Below, piece after piece: positions 1-11,839 of a stretch of 64,000 bases of DNA (position 1 is its first letter; every line of letters begins with the position of its first letter). This stretch comes from Gentiana macrophylla (Eukaryota; Streptophyta; Magnoliopsida; Gentianales; Gentianaceae): NCBI GenBank assembly GCA_026214975.1, contig CM047805.1, forward strand, positions 194,928,601 through 194,992,600, in the 5' to 3' direction. Under the pieces are notes generated by a model. That model was not told where the DNA came from and ran no database searches. It worked only from the letters and a program-made list of their open reading frames with translations. The translations under genes and the position numbers were made by a program.

Positions 1-745
1 TAATCATCAATGATCGTAAGAAAATACGATGCACTGCACGGAGATCTAGTTCTATACGGTCCCCACAAGTCACAATGAACCAACTCAAAAATTTTACTAG
101 CTCTACTATAACTTTTCGGGAAACTCTCCCTAGGTTGTTTTGCCCTAAAACACACATCACACCCATCTTTATTCAATTTACTAGACTCACTTACATTGGG
201 AAGTCGTTTAAGCACTTTTTCTGAAGGATGCCCTAACCGCTTGTGCCACATCTCCATAGAATTTCTCCCAACAATCGCCCTAACCGTCACGTTAGGAACC
301 CCCCGAAAAGAGAAAAGTTCTTCTTCGCGTTCACCCACTCCAATCAGCCTCCTCGTCGTTCGGTCCTGCAAAACACACAAAGTGGAGGTGAAATGATCTT
401 GATAATTTAATTCATCCAATACTTGTGTCACGGACATAAGATTGCAAGCCAACTTAGGCACATAGAGAACATTTTTAAGTTTCAATCCTCCTCGCAATAT
501 AACATTTTCCTCATGAGTTGCATGTGACGTCCTACCATCCGGAAGCCCATCCAGACACTTCTCAATTACCCGTGCATCCCTGAGATTATCCAATGTACCG
601 GTCACGTGGTGGGTGGCCCCCGTATCAATAATCCAAGAGTCCATACCAATTAAACGATCTTTGGGCGTAGCCAAATTCAATATATCGAGTATTCCTTGCA
701 AATGGTCCGGACTCGATTCGCTTAGATCGCCTGCTCAAATTGCTC
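1..745 (-). pseudogene. Ty1/copia pol fragment: protease, GAG-pre-integrase, start of integrase
   Basis: Read on the minus strand, one frame stays open from about 725 down to the window edge. It carries, in order, a copia aspartic-protease motif DTGATHH (coding bases about 606-626), a GAG-pre-integrase motif MWHKRLGHPS (about 224-253), the CxxC half of the integrase zinc finger (about 150-165) and the start of the integrase core, with DLWGPYRT near 50-75. The order is that of plant Ty1/copia pol, which cuts the polyprotein and integrates the cDNA. A TGA interrupts the frame near 735. Only about 420 bp separate this from the primer-binding site at 1160-1170, too little for a full gag, so the gag region is mostly deleted. 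The rest of pol lies left of the window. Confidence 0.85.
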
Positions 746-1159
746 CATATTGACGCTGCCCACCGAAATTCAAAGTCACTGAATTCACGGTGGTTGTGTT
801 TGCGTGAACCGAGCTCAGCTCAGCCCGACTCGCTGTTGTCCCAGATCTTCTCCCGTGTACAAATGCTAAATCCGTTCACTATCCGTTGTGATTTCCACAT
901 ACGGAGTCACGTTCTGCTGTCATGCATGTTTCTTTACTTTTTTTTTTCTTGCCTTCGCAGAGAAAAAGATTGATCTTCTTCTTTCTTTCTTTTTTTTCAA
1001 CAAACAAAGAAACATTTTTTTTCTTACAAACAAAGTAACGAGAAAAGGATTGATCTTGAGATGGGAAATTTACTGAAGGATTGCTTCTCGTTCATGTTGA
1101 CCTCATGCCGATGTGTTCTTTGCCGTAGTTTTTTTTCCGAACAAGTAACCGAAACCTGG

Positions 1160-1170
1160 GTCTGATACCA
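1160..1170 (-). other. Primer-binding site of the copia fragment
   Basis: The minus strand reads TGGTATCAGAC directly inside the LTR end. This nearly matches the TGGTATCAGAGC primer-binding site (initiator tRNA-Met) usual in plant copia elements. It fixes the element's orientation and marks the boundary with the LTR on its right. Confidence 0.8.
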
Positions 1171-1273
1171 TGTTAAGATCAAAAGCTTACCGTTGTACTA
1201 AAACCCATTGGTGTTAGTAAATGCGCAACTTTATTTCTTTATACATTAAGAGTGTGGACAATATGTCCCAACA
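1171..1273 (-). repeat. Short 5' LTR of the minus-strand copia fragment
   Basis: Directly next to the primer-binding site the plus strand begins TGTTAAGATC and ends GTCCCAACA, giving the TG...CA ends and TGTT/AACA inverted tips expected of an LTR. At 103 bp it is short. The partner LTR would lie left of the window, so a target duplication cannot be checked. The outer boundary is inferred only from the inverted tips. Confidence 0.6.
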
Positions 1274-1815
1274 TCTTATGAAAAACGAAAACTTACCAAA
1301 ACATACCACAATGGTTCAACTAGAAAATCTGGTACAAACTAAGATGTGAAGCCATGAACTTCATAGCACGCTCCAAATACGCCAATATTTTCACAACACT
1401 CAGATCCTTCCTTTTTCACTCACACCTGATTATAAGAATCTGAGTTTATGACAACAGTCAAGGACTTGTTTCAACCACCCGTCGGAACTCGGAGTGATGA
1501 AACCAACAACTACTCAACAACATCGTTTCAAAAGAGAGATTTTTATAACATTAGGAAATGTTCGATTGGACATGATAGCTCAATCAGCTGATGTGTTGGG
1601 TATTTACAGTGAATTAGGGCGTAAAGAACCCTAATTCAAAATTTGAAAATAATTTTGCAATTAGATTCTAAAAATCCGGGGGTCAATCATTATGAAAAAT
1701 ATTTTTGCTAGTCATAGTGACTTGATCTCTGCGTCTGAACGTGGCAAAGCTGAAGTTTGGGAAGTTCAGCTAAGGTGATGGTTAACTGAGTTGAAGTGTT
1801 CAAGCCTGGGCTATA
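1274..1815. other. Spacer, no gene seen
   Basis: No convincing ORF, repeat or RNA gene is visible here. The sequence has ordinary AT-rich plant intergenic composition. Confidence 0.5.
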
Positions 1816-2170
1816 CACTACAAAAAAAAATAGATCTTTTGTTGACACAAGAGGACTTTTGCGACGACAATATTTATTGCGACCATTGTGGCATATGTTG
1901 CGATGCTGAATGGTTCTGTAGAGATAAGTGTAGTATGTGTGGCAAAGAGTTGTCTATTGTGACGAAAGCTTAATATTAGTCATAAAATCTTCCCAGATCT
2001 TTTTGGTGACAATACTTATTCTTTGTCACTATAAAATATTAAAGGTGATGATGATTTTGTCACAAAAGACTCCAAAATTAATCACTAAAAGGGTGTTGTC
2101 ACCAAAGGGTAGAAAAGCAATTCCCCTTTAATACTTAATACTGACAAACACTTTGTCACTATTTCCTTTT
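1816..2170. mobile_element. CACTA (En/Spm-like) transposon terminal fragment
   Basis: The segment opens with CACTACAAAAAAAAA, the classic CACTA terminal inverted repeat. It then carries many short subterminal motifs, TTGTCAC and GTGACAA in both orientations (for example near 1843, 2007, 2023, 2057, 2097 and 2153). Dense subterminal motifs of this kind are where CACTA transposases bind. I found no matching TTTTTGTAGTG end downstream, so this is one end of a broken or diverged element, and the right border given is only where the motifs stop. No transposase coding is present. Confidence 0.6.
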
Positions 2171-2179
2171 CAAAAAAAA

Positions 2180-2180
<1 letters not shown>

Positions 2181-2213
<33 letters not shown>
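2181..2213. repeat. Palindromic trinucleotide microsatellite
   Basis: A run of about six ATA/TAA units passes directly into about six ATT units, making an inverted microsatellite able to fold into a hairpin. It lies in AT-rich spacer that continues to about 3100 without a recognisable gene. Confidence 0.8.
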
Positions 2214-2215
<2 letters not shown>

Positions 2216-2422
2216 TTTTTATTTTGATTGAAAATATTTTTTTGAGAACTGATTGAAAATATTTAAATAATAAAAATAATAAGAAGGAGAATAATATAAA
2301 TAATCAACGGATACCTTAGAAAAAAATAAAAATTAATATATCACACAATAAAATATTAAATAATTATTAACAATCATTTATACAAAAACATAACATCAAC
2401 TTTAAAAATTTCAAGCCAACAT

Positions 2423-2495
2423 GGCATTGGCCGAGCGGTTAGTGCTGCGGTCATTAACCCGGAGATTCCGTCTTCGAGTCCCAGTGGGGGCAAAA
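2423..2495 (+). repeat. tRNA-derived, SINE-head-like segment
   Basis: The sequence has an A-box-like TTGGCCGAGCGGTTAG (about 2427-2442) and, 30 bases on, a B-box-like TCTTCGAGTCCC (about 2471-2482), the two internal RNA polymerase III promoter boxes of tRNA genes. The 5' and 3' ends do not pair as an acceptor stem, so it is not an intact tRNA. A tRNA-derived SINE head or tRNA pseudogene fits better. The tail beyond 2495 is not recognisable. Confidence 0.5.
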
Positions 2496-3099
2496 ATGTG
2501 CGTGTGTGTTTAATTGTTTCCTATTCGTAAAAAACTCTAAAATTTTCAATAAAACACCAAATAATTAAATAAATGATAATAAATCATATATTTTATCAAA
2601 CACATGATAGATAGACACACACACACACAAAGACATGCATACCAAACAATATCAAGTAGTACACATGAAATCATAGAAATAAGGTGCGCCTGCCAGATAC
2701 ACGTACAGTTATCCCTATTATATCATCCTTTCATTCGAAAAACTTATACATACATCATCACATTGTATCAATACTTAGACACATGTTAATTATCTTCGCA
2801 TCTTACTGTATTTTATTTCTTTTTTTTTTTCGAGAAAACAAATACGTAATTTTATTTTGGAAGAAAAGATATAGAAAAAAAAAACTAAAAATAAATAATT
2901 TAACATTGTTTTTCTGAAACAGTAATGGTCTCCAAATGTTCATATTTTTATATTAATTTTTTTCCCTTTCTACGGCAATATGATCAAGTCCTATTTTTTT
3001 TCCCTTCTTCCGGCAATAACAAAAAAAAAGGGACCAAACCTATGTAACAAACAAAAGAGCTACAGTAATAAATAAATACCGACAATTAAGTACGATTAA
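2496..3099. other. AT-rich spacer, no gene seen
   Basis: This holds short poly-A/T runs and a small AC-rich stretch near 2615-2630. I see no coding or RNA feature I can support. Confidence 0.5.
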
Positions 3100-3789
3100 A
3101 CACACAAACTCTGTTTAAGAACACCCTCTTATCTTTTAGCAAATTAAGCAAAATCCAAAGCAATTCGAAAGCAATCCAAGTGAATCCTTTGATTCACGAC
3201 TTCAACGAACAACCTACGATTCAAAAACGATATAATTACGATCATACAACACTCTACACAACTAAAGCTCAGATTTTTCCTCAAAACGATCAAGATTCCA
3301 AATTTAGGGCTAAACTGAAACGTCATCGCTTTGAAAACAATTGATGTGAACGCGTTCGTCTCGATGAGACGATGCGAGTTACCGCCTCATGCGGTCTGCC
3401 CAAATTCTTAACGGATTAGCCGCATGATTTAAGATTCCCTTCCTGCGTCCTTAGCGTGCTGTTTCTCTTGCGAAAACTTTTCGAAATTGCGTGAATATCA
3501 GTATGAGGGAAATAATGGGGATTATTTCTTAAATACTTAATTAATTAAAATCCTTTTAATTAATTAACCCTTTTTAATTAATAATTTCTATTTAATGAAA
3601 ATTATGAAAATGGACAAAAAAACATTATGAAATTATCAAAATGGACAGGAACATTTGCATTTTATCAAAAAGGACATTTGTCAATATGTATGGACAAAAA
3701 TACCTTTTTTAAGTTTTCCCCATGTTTTTGTAACCGTATTGCATTATTAAAATAAATAAAAAAACTGCCCCATTTCTTTTTTTTTTAGA
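3100..3789 (-). repeat. Left piece of a gypsy LTR split by the Athila-like insertion
   Basis: On the minus strand this resembles the downstream half of a chromovirus-type gypsy LTR, including a stretch around 3340-3370 that reads GAGACGAACGCGTTCACATC, a style I associate with Tekay/Del LTRs. It abuts the Athila-like element at its target duplication (3790-3794) and would have continued into 18612-18999 before that insertion. The outer left border is not defined and the assignment is by resemblance only. Confidence 0.35.
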
Positions 3790-4383
3790 GTGACTGATGT
3801 ATGAAAAATATATGATCAAATTATAAGACTTTTTATTATTATATTTATGATATTTTAGTATAATTTCATATAAATGCATTAAAAACTTATAAAAATCATA
3901 GTTAGTTATAATTAGATGCATAAGTTATAAAAATGATAAAAATGATGGTTTTTTGTCAGATTTACGTTTGGTGTTTCGTTGAGTTTGTTGCAGAATCAAA
4001 TGTGTACCGAGATTCCAAAATATGACATACTTTGAAGCATAAATCATGAGTTTTTGTGGGATAAAAGATTATGCCAAAATCTAACAACTTTGAAACAGAT
4101 CAACTGTCCCTTAGTGTTTCTACCGTGATTCATCTTCAACGGACATTTGATCTAACTTAGAGGCATTTTCAGAGAAAAGTCCTTGATGAAAGTTGTAGAC
4201 CTTCAAAAGAGCTTTCCAACGAATATCAAATCATGTCAATCTGAGGTCTACACACTCGAGATAGGTTTTTACAAACATCGATATGTTGTATGTCCGCACG
4301 CGCGCGGAGAGAAGGCCGAATATTGCAGAAAAATCTCTGAAACTGGGCCCACAAATCTCTGACAAGGGAATATATACTGTGTA

Positions 4384-4440
4384 GCCGGCACGCGCCGGTG
4401 GTGGTCCGGCACGCGCCGGTGGTGGTCCGGCACGCGCCGG
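4384..4440. repeat. GC-rich minisatellite inside the LTR (three units)
   Basis: Three tandem units of the type CCGGCACGCGCCGGTGGTGGT lie just upstream of the TATA box. Each contains the palindrome CCGGCACGCGCCGG or a close variant. The 3' LTR has about two such units at 17345-17382. They sit where LTR enhancers are usually found, but a regulatory role is only inferred. Confidence 0.8.
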
Positions 4441-4455
4441 CCTTGTGATATGGCC

Positions 4456-4463
4456 TATAAATA
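4456..4463 (+). promoter_or_regulatory. TATA box of the Athila-like 5' LTR
   Basis: TATAAATA follows the GC-rich repeats and precedes the likely transcription start by the usual 25-35 bases. The same box is preserved in the 3' LTR at 17396-17403, which supports its being the LTR promoter. Confidence 0.75.
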
Positions 4464-5676
4464 GACCTCAAGTGCAACCATTTTGAAGTGTACCAATGCA
4501 TATATCTCTCTTCTATATATCTCTATAGTTTCGTTTTGTTGTTTTTAGTTAAATAAAAGTCAGAAACGGCACTCTGCCGAATAATGCTCAGTAGTATAAA
4601 GTCTCGTTATAATGCTTAGAGGATGTATCAAGGCTCATTGATGTCAAGGAGTTGTTATTTCCGGATGAAACAACTCAATGCTTCAATTGTAACCTGGTAA
4701 CTTTTCTAATGTATTTATGTTTATGTATTAATTATAGTATCTATATTTTAGTTATTATGTTGTTAGGCTAAACTTAGTATCTAGCCAAGATATGAAATTG
4801 GATTAGTATTATCTTTTTAGGGAAATGGATGATGACTATACTAAAATTGGATAAAAATCGGTTATAATGAATCTCTTTCTATATTCGTATTGAATTAGCT
4901 ACTTGATATGAAAGAATTCATAATCTAATTATGAATTGACGCCTCGTAGTTAGGTTATGAACTCGTTAATAGAAAGACCGGAGGGTAAAATTGGCCGAGT
5001 GAAAACGTGACAACGGAATCCGATTTCCTAAACCGGGGGTAGATTTGTTTCGGGAGAAACAAACTCTTATTGAAATATGTACTCGAGAGATTATTACGTT
5101 TAATTCGTTTGTTTAATTGACATACCTTAAAATTGGCCGAATGACAAAACGGGAGTGACCCATGCTTGAGGATGACCTTGGACAAATGATTGGACATATG
5201 ACAATTTCAGATGCTCGTGTGAGAATGAATTGTTTAGTTTAGGAGTGCACCGTTTCGTATAATTGATTTAACTTAAAATAAAGATCGAGCACATCCAATT
5301 TCACTAAAAAGATATAATGATTCAATAACATATTCTTGGCTAGTCTATAATTATAATATCTATCTCCCTCCCTTAGATATTGTTTTGGTACCTATATATA
5401 CTTATATCTATATATATATGATTATATATATATTTTTATACTTATATATATCTGTTTTAGTTTTATGCTTTTATTTATTGTTTGTTAGTTTAGAGTTTGG
5501 TTGGATGATAAAATTAAGACTTAGATTGAGATAATAATGAGCTTCTTGGTTTTAATCACACGGTGAATTACCAAGTTTTCCTCGAGGATCGACACTGACT
5601 CATCACTCTATCACTACAATTTGACCCGGTACACCGCGGTAAGGATTGATAGCATAGAAAAGGTCCGTCGACTTTT

Positions 5677-5696
5677 TGGCGCCGTTGCCGAGAACG
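5677..5696 (+). other. Primer-binding site, tRNA-Asp type
   Basis: TGGCGCCGTTGCCGAGAACG lies five bases inside the 5' LTR. TGGCGCCGTTGCCGGGGA is the Athila-type primer-binding site, complementary to the 3' end of tRNA-Asp. The first 14 bases agree exactly. Confidence 0.85.
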
Positions 5697-5871
5697 ACGC
5701 TAATTCATTGTGTTCGAATGATTTCTACTTATATTAACTCAAAAGTCTCGAGGATAAGTCAACACTCTTCTTACCCCATTTCTATTTTTCTTTTCGTTGG
5801 TACTTACCTAATAAGTAAGTTACCAATCTTTACTTTTATCGATTTCAACTATTTTCGGTTTTCGTTAGTTG

Positions 5872-7560
5872 ATGACCAGAAAGAGTAAGGCCCCACTTAC
5901 TCCTTATAAGCCCGATATAGATACTTACGAAAGGCGGTTAAGAGCGAGAAAAGAAAACAAGGTCATACTAGTCAGGGAAATCCTGACGGAGAATCATCAT
6001 CAAATCAAAATACGAAAATGGCTGAAAACAGTGATGAAACACCTGAACAAGGGCTAGATCATGCTCAAGGGCATGGCCAAAATCTTAATCAGATCTACCA
6101 ATACCAAATAACCGTAATAGAAATAATCAAAATCGAACCGAAACAATCGTAATAATAACCCACCAAATCCGAGACCTATTTGTGATCGACCTTAAGAATA
6201 AACCGGACTAATAATCCAATTCGCTTACCCAATGAAGGAGCAAATAATTTTGAAATAAAATCTCATCTTTTGGTCTAATTGACGCAAGAGCCCAATTTCT
6301 AGGAGAGGATGATGAGGATCCACATCACCATCTCTATCTTTTCAAGAATTGTGCAATACACCCAAAAGTCAAGGTGCTCATCGTGAATTAACAAGGATGT
6401 CTATGTTTCCTTTTCTTTAAAAGGAAGAGCACGGGATTGGTTTATGTCACTCCCACATCATTCATTGACTAGTTGGGAGGAAATTCAAACCGAGTTTTTA
6501 AAGCGATTTTTACTCCGGGTAGAAATTTGGAATTAAAGGTCGAAATTGCCAACTTTAGACAAGGATCTCAAGAAACGCTGGGGAATGCGTGGGAGAGATT
6601 TAAAAAGTTGCTAAGATCTTGTCCCGATCATGGTTATTCCTTAGATATGCAAATCCAACTTTTCTCGTCAGTAAATTAAGGAAAGATTCACGTGCGATGT
6701 AGATCATGCATGTGGTGGTTCATTAATGATGAGTGAAGCCCAAATAGTTTACGATGCTATAGAAAAGATTTCCAAAAATAACAGAATGTGGGAAACCGGT
6801 TCTAGCACCGTGAAAGTAGCATTTGCGGAGAATGCACATCGAATATGGAAGTTCTAGCACACTTGGAGAATTTGAGTAGGAAATTTGACAACCTACAAAG
6901 CTAGTAGGATCAGAAACCGAAACTATCATATCAAATGACTACTCAAGTCATGATAATGTGTCATTAGGGATAGAAGAACCGTAAGGATACTCAAGGGAAG
7001 AGGTGAGTTTTTAAACAAAGATAGAATTTGAACAACGCGTATTCAAACTCCTTTAATGCTATTAGAAGAGAGCACCCAACTTTTAGATGGTCCGAAAACC
7101 CTAATAAGCCAGGACAACCGCCATATCCGATTCAAGATAAGAATCCATATAGTAATCAAGTTCATCAAGGAAATACATCAAATCGTAACCTACAATCGTT
7201 ACTCAAATCTTATCCACAACATACTACTCAAACTATACCACCACCCAAAGTTCAACCCAACTTTGAAGGAGTTGATAAATGGGATAAATTAATGGAAAAT
7301 ATGATGGGTGTAGTATCTACTCAAGCTCGAGAATATAGAAACTATGATAACTTCTATAGGTTCGGTCTCTAAGGATATGACTATGTTGAAAACGCCTATG
7401 GGTGGACATGATACGAGAATGAGAACTATAGAAGCATCGTTATGAATATGGAAGATCATTTGAGTAGAGAAGGAGAACGTAATAACAGTGACCTCGGAGG
7501 ATTACCAAGTAATCTGAAAGAAACCCGAGAGAGGTAAATGTCGTGATTACGAGTAGTAGA
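5872..7560 (+). pseudogene. Athila-like gag (broken)
   Basis: The ATG at 5872 opens a basic N-terminus (MTRKSKAPLTPYKPDIDTYE) that soon shifts frame. A retrotransposon gag domain follows at about 6390-6680, recognisable by WEEIQTEFLKRFFTPG-like and FRQGSQETLGNAWERFKKLL segments spread over two frames. A proline/asparagine-rich C-terminal part lies at 7028-7372, and a GGLPSNLKETRE-like segment near 7496-7530 marks the usual gag end. Gag forms the particle that packages element RNA. At least four frame breaks are visible, so no full-length gag can be made from the sequence as written. Confidence 0.75.
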
Positions 7561-7953
7561 AATATTGTGAAGATACTAGAGCAGTAAAACGCAGGAAACA
7601 ATGAGGTAGAAAATGATTTAAATGGTAATATCATAAAGGAAAAGGACGAACTTGAATTTACCATGAAGAGGAAGAAATTATCAAGAATTCTTAAAACAGA
7701 ATAATGTTGAACTCGAAATTGAAGGTGAAAAATGGGTAAAAGTCCCTAGAATTCTGAAAGATCCTATGAATAAAGACCTGAGAACCCTATTTAAGGAACA
7801 TGTCAGTAAAATCAGGGAGAAAAACAGGAAGATTTAAAAGTAACTGAGAAGGATAAAGTTGATACAGGGGATGTTTTAAAGGAAAAATCTCAAGATAATG
7901 AAACTTGGCGATCAAGTAATGCTCAAAGATTCAAGGAGAAAGGAAAAGAGAAA

Positions 7954-8640
7954 ATGACTTCAGAACCAAAGGCTATAAATCTAGAATCTTTGCCTTATCC
8001 ACCGAAAGATCAAATTAAAAAGATAAAAACTGATAAGAAATATGCTCGTTTCCTTGACACTTTTCGTCATATTCATGTCAATATCCCTGTTATAGAAGCT
8101 TTAGTCAACATGCCTGCCTATGGAAAGTTTCTTAAAGATATCCTATCTAATAAAAAGCGATTAGAAGAATATGAGAATATATGCCTTAATGAAGAATGTT
8201 CTCGCAATACTTCAAAGATCGACTACCTCCTAAACTTAAAGATCCCGGTAGTTTCACTATCCCATGTGAAATTGGAGGATTTACTTTAAGAAAGTATTGT
8301 GTGATCTAGAGCAAGTATCAATCTCATGTCTTATGAGGATTATAAGAAACTAGGAATAGGAGAGCTTACGAATCATCAAATGACCCTTCGGATGGCGAGA
8401 TAGATCAATTAAACATCCTAAGGGAATAATCGAGGACGTGTTGGTTAAAATTGATAAATTTTACTTCCCAGTAGACTTTGTAATAATGGAAATGGAAGAA
8501 GGATATTCAGCGCCAATTATTCTAGGTCGACCATTTCTAGCTACAGGAAGGACTTTGATAGATGTTCAAAAAGGTGAACTAATACTGAGAGTTAATGAGG
8601 ATAAAGTTTCGTTCAATATCTTCAAAGCTATAAACCATCC
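7954..8640 (+). pseudogene. Athila-like gag-pol linker and aspartic protease (broken)
   Basis: The ATG-started frame at 7954-8289 matches the conserved Athila segment before the protease (LPYPPK..., HVNIPVIEALVNMPAYGKFLK, EEC). The protease follows. Its N-terminal catalytic region, expected as a CDLGASINLM-type motif near 8300, is present with frame breaks, and the C-terminal flap region IILGRPFLATGRTLIDVQKG is intact at about 8517-8576. The enzyme would process the gag-pol polyprotein. The catalytic region is scrambled as read. Confidence 0.75.
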
Positions 8641-8859
8641 ATACAAAGAACCTGAATCATGTTCTTTTATAGATGAATATTCTACTATCTGGGATGCCAA
8701 ATCTAAAGATTATGAAAATACATTAGAAGAATGTTTGGCATTTTCTATCTATAAAGAAGATGAAGATGATACTGAAATGAAAGAAGTAATCCTTTATTTA
8801 GATAAAGGAGGGTTTGTTAAACATCCATGGCATCAAAATTTGAAATTGGAAATGGAAGG

Positions 8860-9950
8860 ACCAGTTTTAAAACCATCAAGAGAAGATCCACCAAGGAATG
8901 CTGAGTTGAAACCACTTCCTTCGAATTTGAAATATGCTTTTCTTGAAAATGATAATCTGTTACCTATTATCATTTCATCAACCTTAACAAAAGAACAAGA
9001 GGATCAATTACTAAGAATGTTAAGAGAACATAAGAAAGCTTTTGGATGGACAAAAGGCGTATATCAAAGGAATTAGCCACTAGATTTGTGTTCACAAGAT
9101 TATTTTGAATGAAGAAGCTAAACCTTGTATTCAGCCACAACGCCGCCTCAACCCAAATTTGCAAACAATCGTTAAGAAAGAGGTCATTAAGCTATTAGAA
9201 ATGGGAATAATCTTTCCATATCGATAGTGAATGGGTAAGTCCGACTCAAGTAGTTCCAAAGAAAGGAGGTTTCACAATAAAAGAAAATGATAAAAATGAA
9301 TGGATTCCGACAAGGGAAATTACAGGATATCGAATGTGTATTGACTTTCGGAAACTGAATGATCATACTAAAAAGGATCATCATCCACTTCCATTCATCG
9401 TGCGTATGTTGGAAAGTTTGAGTGGACATAAGTATTATCGCTTTTAGATGGTTATTCAGGTTATTTACGATATTCATTGCAAAGCAGGAGATAGAGAAAA
9501 ACTACTTTCACTTGTCCCTATGGAACTTTTGCTTATAAAAGAATGCCGTTTGATTATGTAATGCACCGCTACATTTCAAATGATGTATGATGGCAATATT
9601 TTCTCGATATGGTCGAGAAATTCTTAGAAATTTTTATGGACGACTTTAGTGTTTATGGAGATTCTTTTGATAAATGCTTATCACACTTAGAACGCGCTTA
9701 CAACGCCGTGAAGATACCAACTTGGTTCTAAATCGGGAAAAATGTCATTTGATGGTATCTAAGGAATTGTACTAGGTCATAGAATCTCTCAAGTAGGAAT
9801 TGAAGTTGATAAAGCTAAAATCGAAGTAATTGAAAAATTACCTCCACCAATTAATTTGAAAACGTTAAGAGGATTTCTTGGACATGCGAGGATTTTATAG
9901 AAGGTTTATTGCAGATTTCTCAAAAATAGCAAAGCCCCGAGTCATTTGCT
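8860..9950 (+). pseudogene. Athila-like reverse transcriptase (broken)
   Basis: The N-terminal part (ELKPLPSNLKYAFL, TLTKEQEDQLLRMLREHKKAFGW) is open at 8893-9050. Later motifs alternate between frames: CIQPQRRLNPN near 9125-9160, YRMCIDFRKLND near 9330-9360, YGTFAYKRMPF near 9520-9550, and the catalytic FMDDFSVYGDSFDKCLSHLE at about 9633-9695. The aspartate pair of the active site is present, with Phe where Tyr is usual, as is common in this lineage. At least six frame breaks or stops occur between the motifs. Confidence 0.8.
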
Positions 9951-9954
9951 AGAA

Positions 9955-10400
9955 AAAAAGTACCTTTTAATTTTGATGATAAATGTATGGAAGCCTTTAA
10001 GACCCTAAAAGCGAAATTAACTCATCGCACCAAGATTAGTAGCACCCGTTGGGATTTGCCATTTGAAATTATGTGTGATGCAAGTGATTTAGTTTGTAGG
10101 AGCTGTTTTAGGTCAACGGTATAACAAAATTCTCAAAGCTATCTACTATGCTTCTCACACATTAAACGCAAATTTCGACTTAATTATGCAACTACCGAGA
10201 AAGAACTATTGGTGTAATATTTTCCTTAGATAAGTTTCGATCATATATTGTTGGTTCTAAGGTAATAGTCTACACGCACCATTCACTCAAGTATCTTTTA
10301 AGTAAGAAAGATGCCAAACCGCGTCTTCTTAGGTGGATTCATTACTTGTGAATTGATATTGAAATTAAGGATAAAAAGGAAGTGAAAATGTAGTAGCGAT
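9955..10400 (+). pseudogene. Athila-like RNase H (broken)
   Basis: FNFDDKCMEAFKTLKAKLT at about 9968-10023 leads into LPFEIMCDASD near 10057-10088, which holds a catalytic aspartate, then AIYYASHTLNANF. The rest is frameshifted. It follows the reverse transcriptase directly, as in all Ty3/gypsy pol genes. Confidence 0.7.
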
Positions 10401-10411
10401 CATCTAAGCAG

Positions 10412-11836
10412 ATGGATAATGATGAAGGAAAAGGAAAAGAAATTCAGGATTCGTTTCCAGATGAGAAACTGTTTAAGATAGATACTCCTTCAACCATGCG
10501 ATTATTAAAAACTAGAATACCATCAAAGGAAGATTCGCCATGGTTTGGGGATATTGTTAACTACATTACCTGTAAGTACATCCCACCTCATTGGACTTGG
10601 CAAATGTAAAAAGAAGTTCTTTTACGACTTAAAGTTTTATTATTGGGATAAACCGGATCTTTTCCGAAGATGCTCAGATGGAATAATTAGGAAATGTATT
10701 CTGATAGTGAAATTTTAAGTGTATTATCATTTTGTCATGATCGTGAGGCAGGAGGTCATCATGGAGGATGGAAAACTGCTTTCAAAGTTTTACAATGTGG
10801 TTTCTATTGGCCTACACTATATAGAGATGCATATAAATATGCAAAATCTTGTGAATCATGTCAAAAATGGGGAAATATATCGAAAAAACATGAAATGCCT
10901 ATGCAACCGATTTTAGAATGTGAGCTATTTGATGTTTGGGGCATAGATTTCATGGGACCTTTCCTATATCTTTTGGAAAAGATTTATTCTAGTAATGGTA
11001 GATTATGTTTCTAAATGGGTAGAAGTCAAGCTCTCCCACTAATGATACCAGAGAGTAGTGCTAAGGTTCCTTAAAAGAATATATTCACACGATATGGCAT
11101 TCGAGGGCTATCATTAGTGATAGAGGTTCACATTTTTGTAACCGACCATTTACTAAGATAATTGAGAAATATGGTGTAACTCATAAACTTGGAACACCCT
11201 ATCATCCACAAACTAGTGGACAGGTAGAGGTGTCTAATAGAGAAATTAAAAGAATCGTGGAGAAGACAGTGGACTCGAATCGTAAAAATCAAGCGAAAAG
11301 ACTTGATGATGCATTATGGGCATACGAACATCCTTTAAAACACCGATTGGTGTTTCTCCTTACAAATTAGTATTTGGAAAATCTTGTCATCTCCTGTTGA
11401 ATTAGAACACCGAGCTTTATGGGCTATTAAATTTCTAAACTTTGATCTTAAAGTCGCCGGTGATCATAGATTACTTCGATTAATGTAACTAGAAGAATTT
11501 CGACTTCGATTCTTATGAAAATGCTCGAATCTACAAGAACGCACAAAAGCTTTTCATGATAAGAAAATCTATAGTCGTGAGTTCCATATAGGTGATCGAG
11601 TACTTTTATATAATTCACGCTTGAAGTTGTTTCGTGAAAGCTTAAATCTAGATGGACAGTCCATATGACGTAACAAAAATCTATAAGTCCGAGTCATTGA
11701 ACTAACTAAGCGATGGAAAAACAACTTTTATAGCCAATGGACACAGGTGAAATTGTTCGTGGAAGTCGAAGGGATACCTCAAACGTAAGAAGTATTATTA
11801 CTTATCGACCCTCTCCAACGAATTGAGGAAGCGTAA
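10412..11836 (+). pseudogene. Athila-like integrase (broken)
   Basis: The segment at 10412-10609 is the linker before integrase (QDSFPDEKLFKID..., PWFGDIVNYIT). An HHCC zinc finger occurs at about 10734-10868 (CHDREAGGHHGG then CESCQKWG). The core contains FDVWGIDFMGPF near 10928-10963, ISDRGSHFCNRPF near 11110-11150 and GTPYHPQTSGQVEVSNREIK near 11190-11250, giving all three acidic catalytic positions (D, D, E). C-terminal remnants run to the TAA near 11836. The enzyme inserts cDNA into the genome. Frame breaks fall between nearly every motif. Confidence 0.8.
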
Positions 11837-11839
11837 TTT

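Larger units (their letters stand above)
3795..5671 (+). repeat. 5' LTR of the Athila-like element
   Basis: This is a near-identical direct copy of 16762-18606, starting TGATGTATG and ending GGTCCGTCGA. It contains a strong TATA box at 4456-4463 and a GC-rich minisatellite at about 4384-4440. Long stretches match the 3' LTR base for base, while differences are mostly 1-3 base indels. A small ORF across 4226-4501 is a by-product of the minisatellite and is not a gene. Confidence 0.9.

Noticed and set aside
2423..2495. A functional tRNA gene
   Set aside because: A and B boxes are present but the ends do not pair into an acceptor stem and no clear anticodon arm forms.
4226..4501. 91-codon minus-strand ORF
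   Set aside because: It lies inside the LTR and owes its length to the GC-rich minisatellite; the homologous LTR does not keep it.
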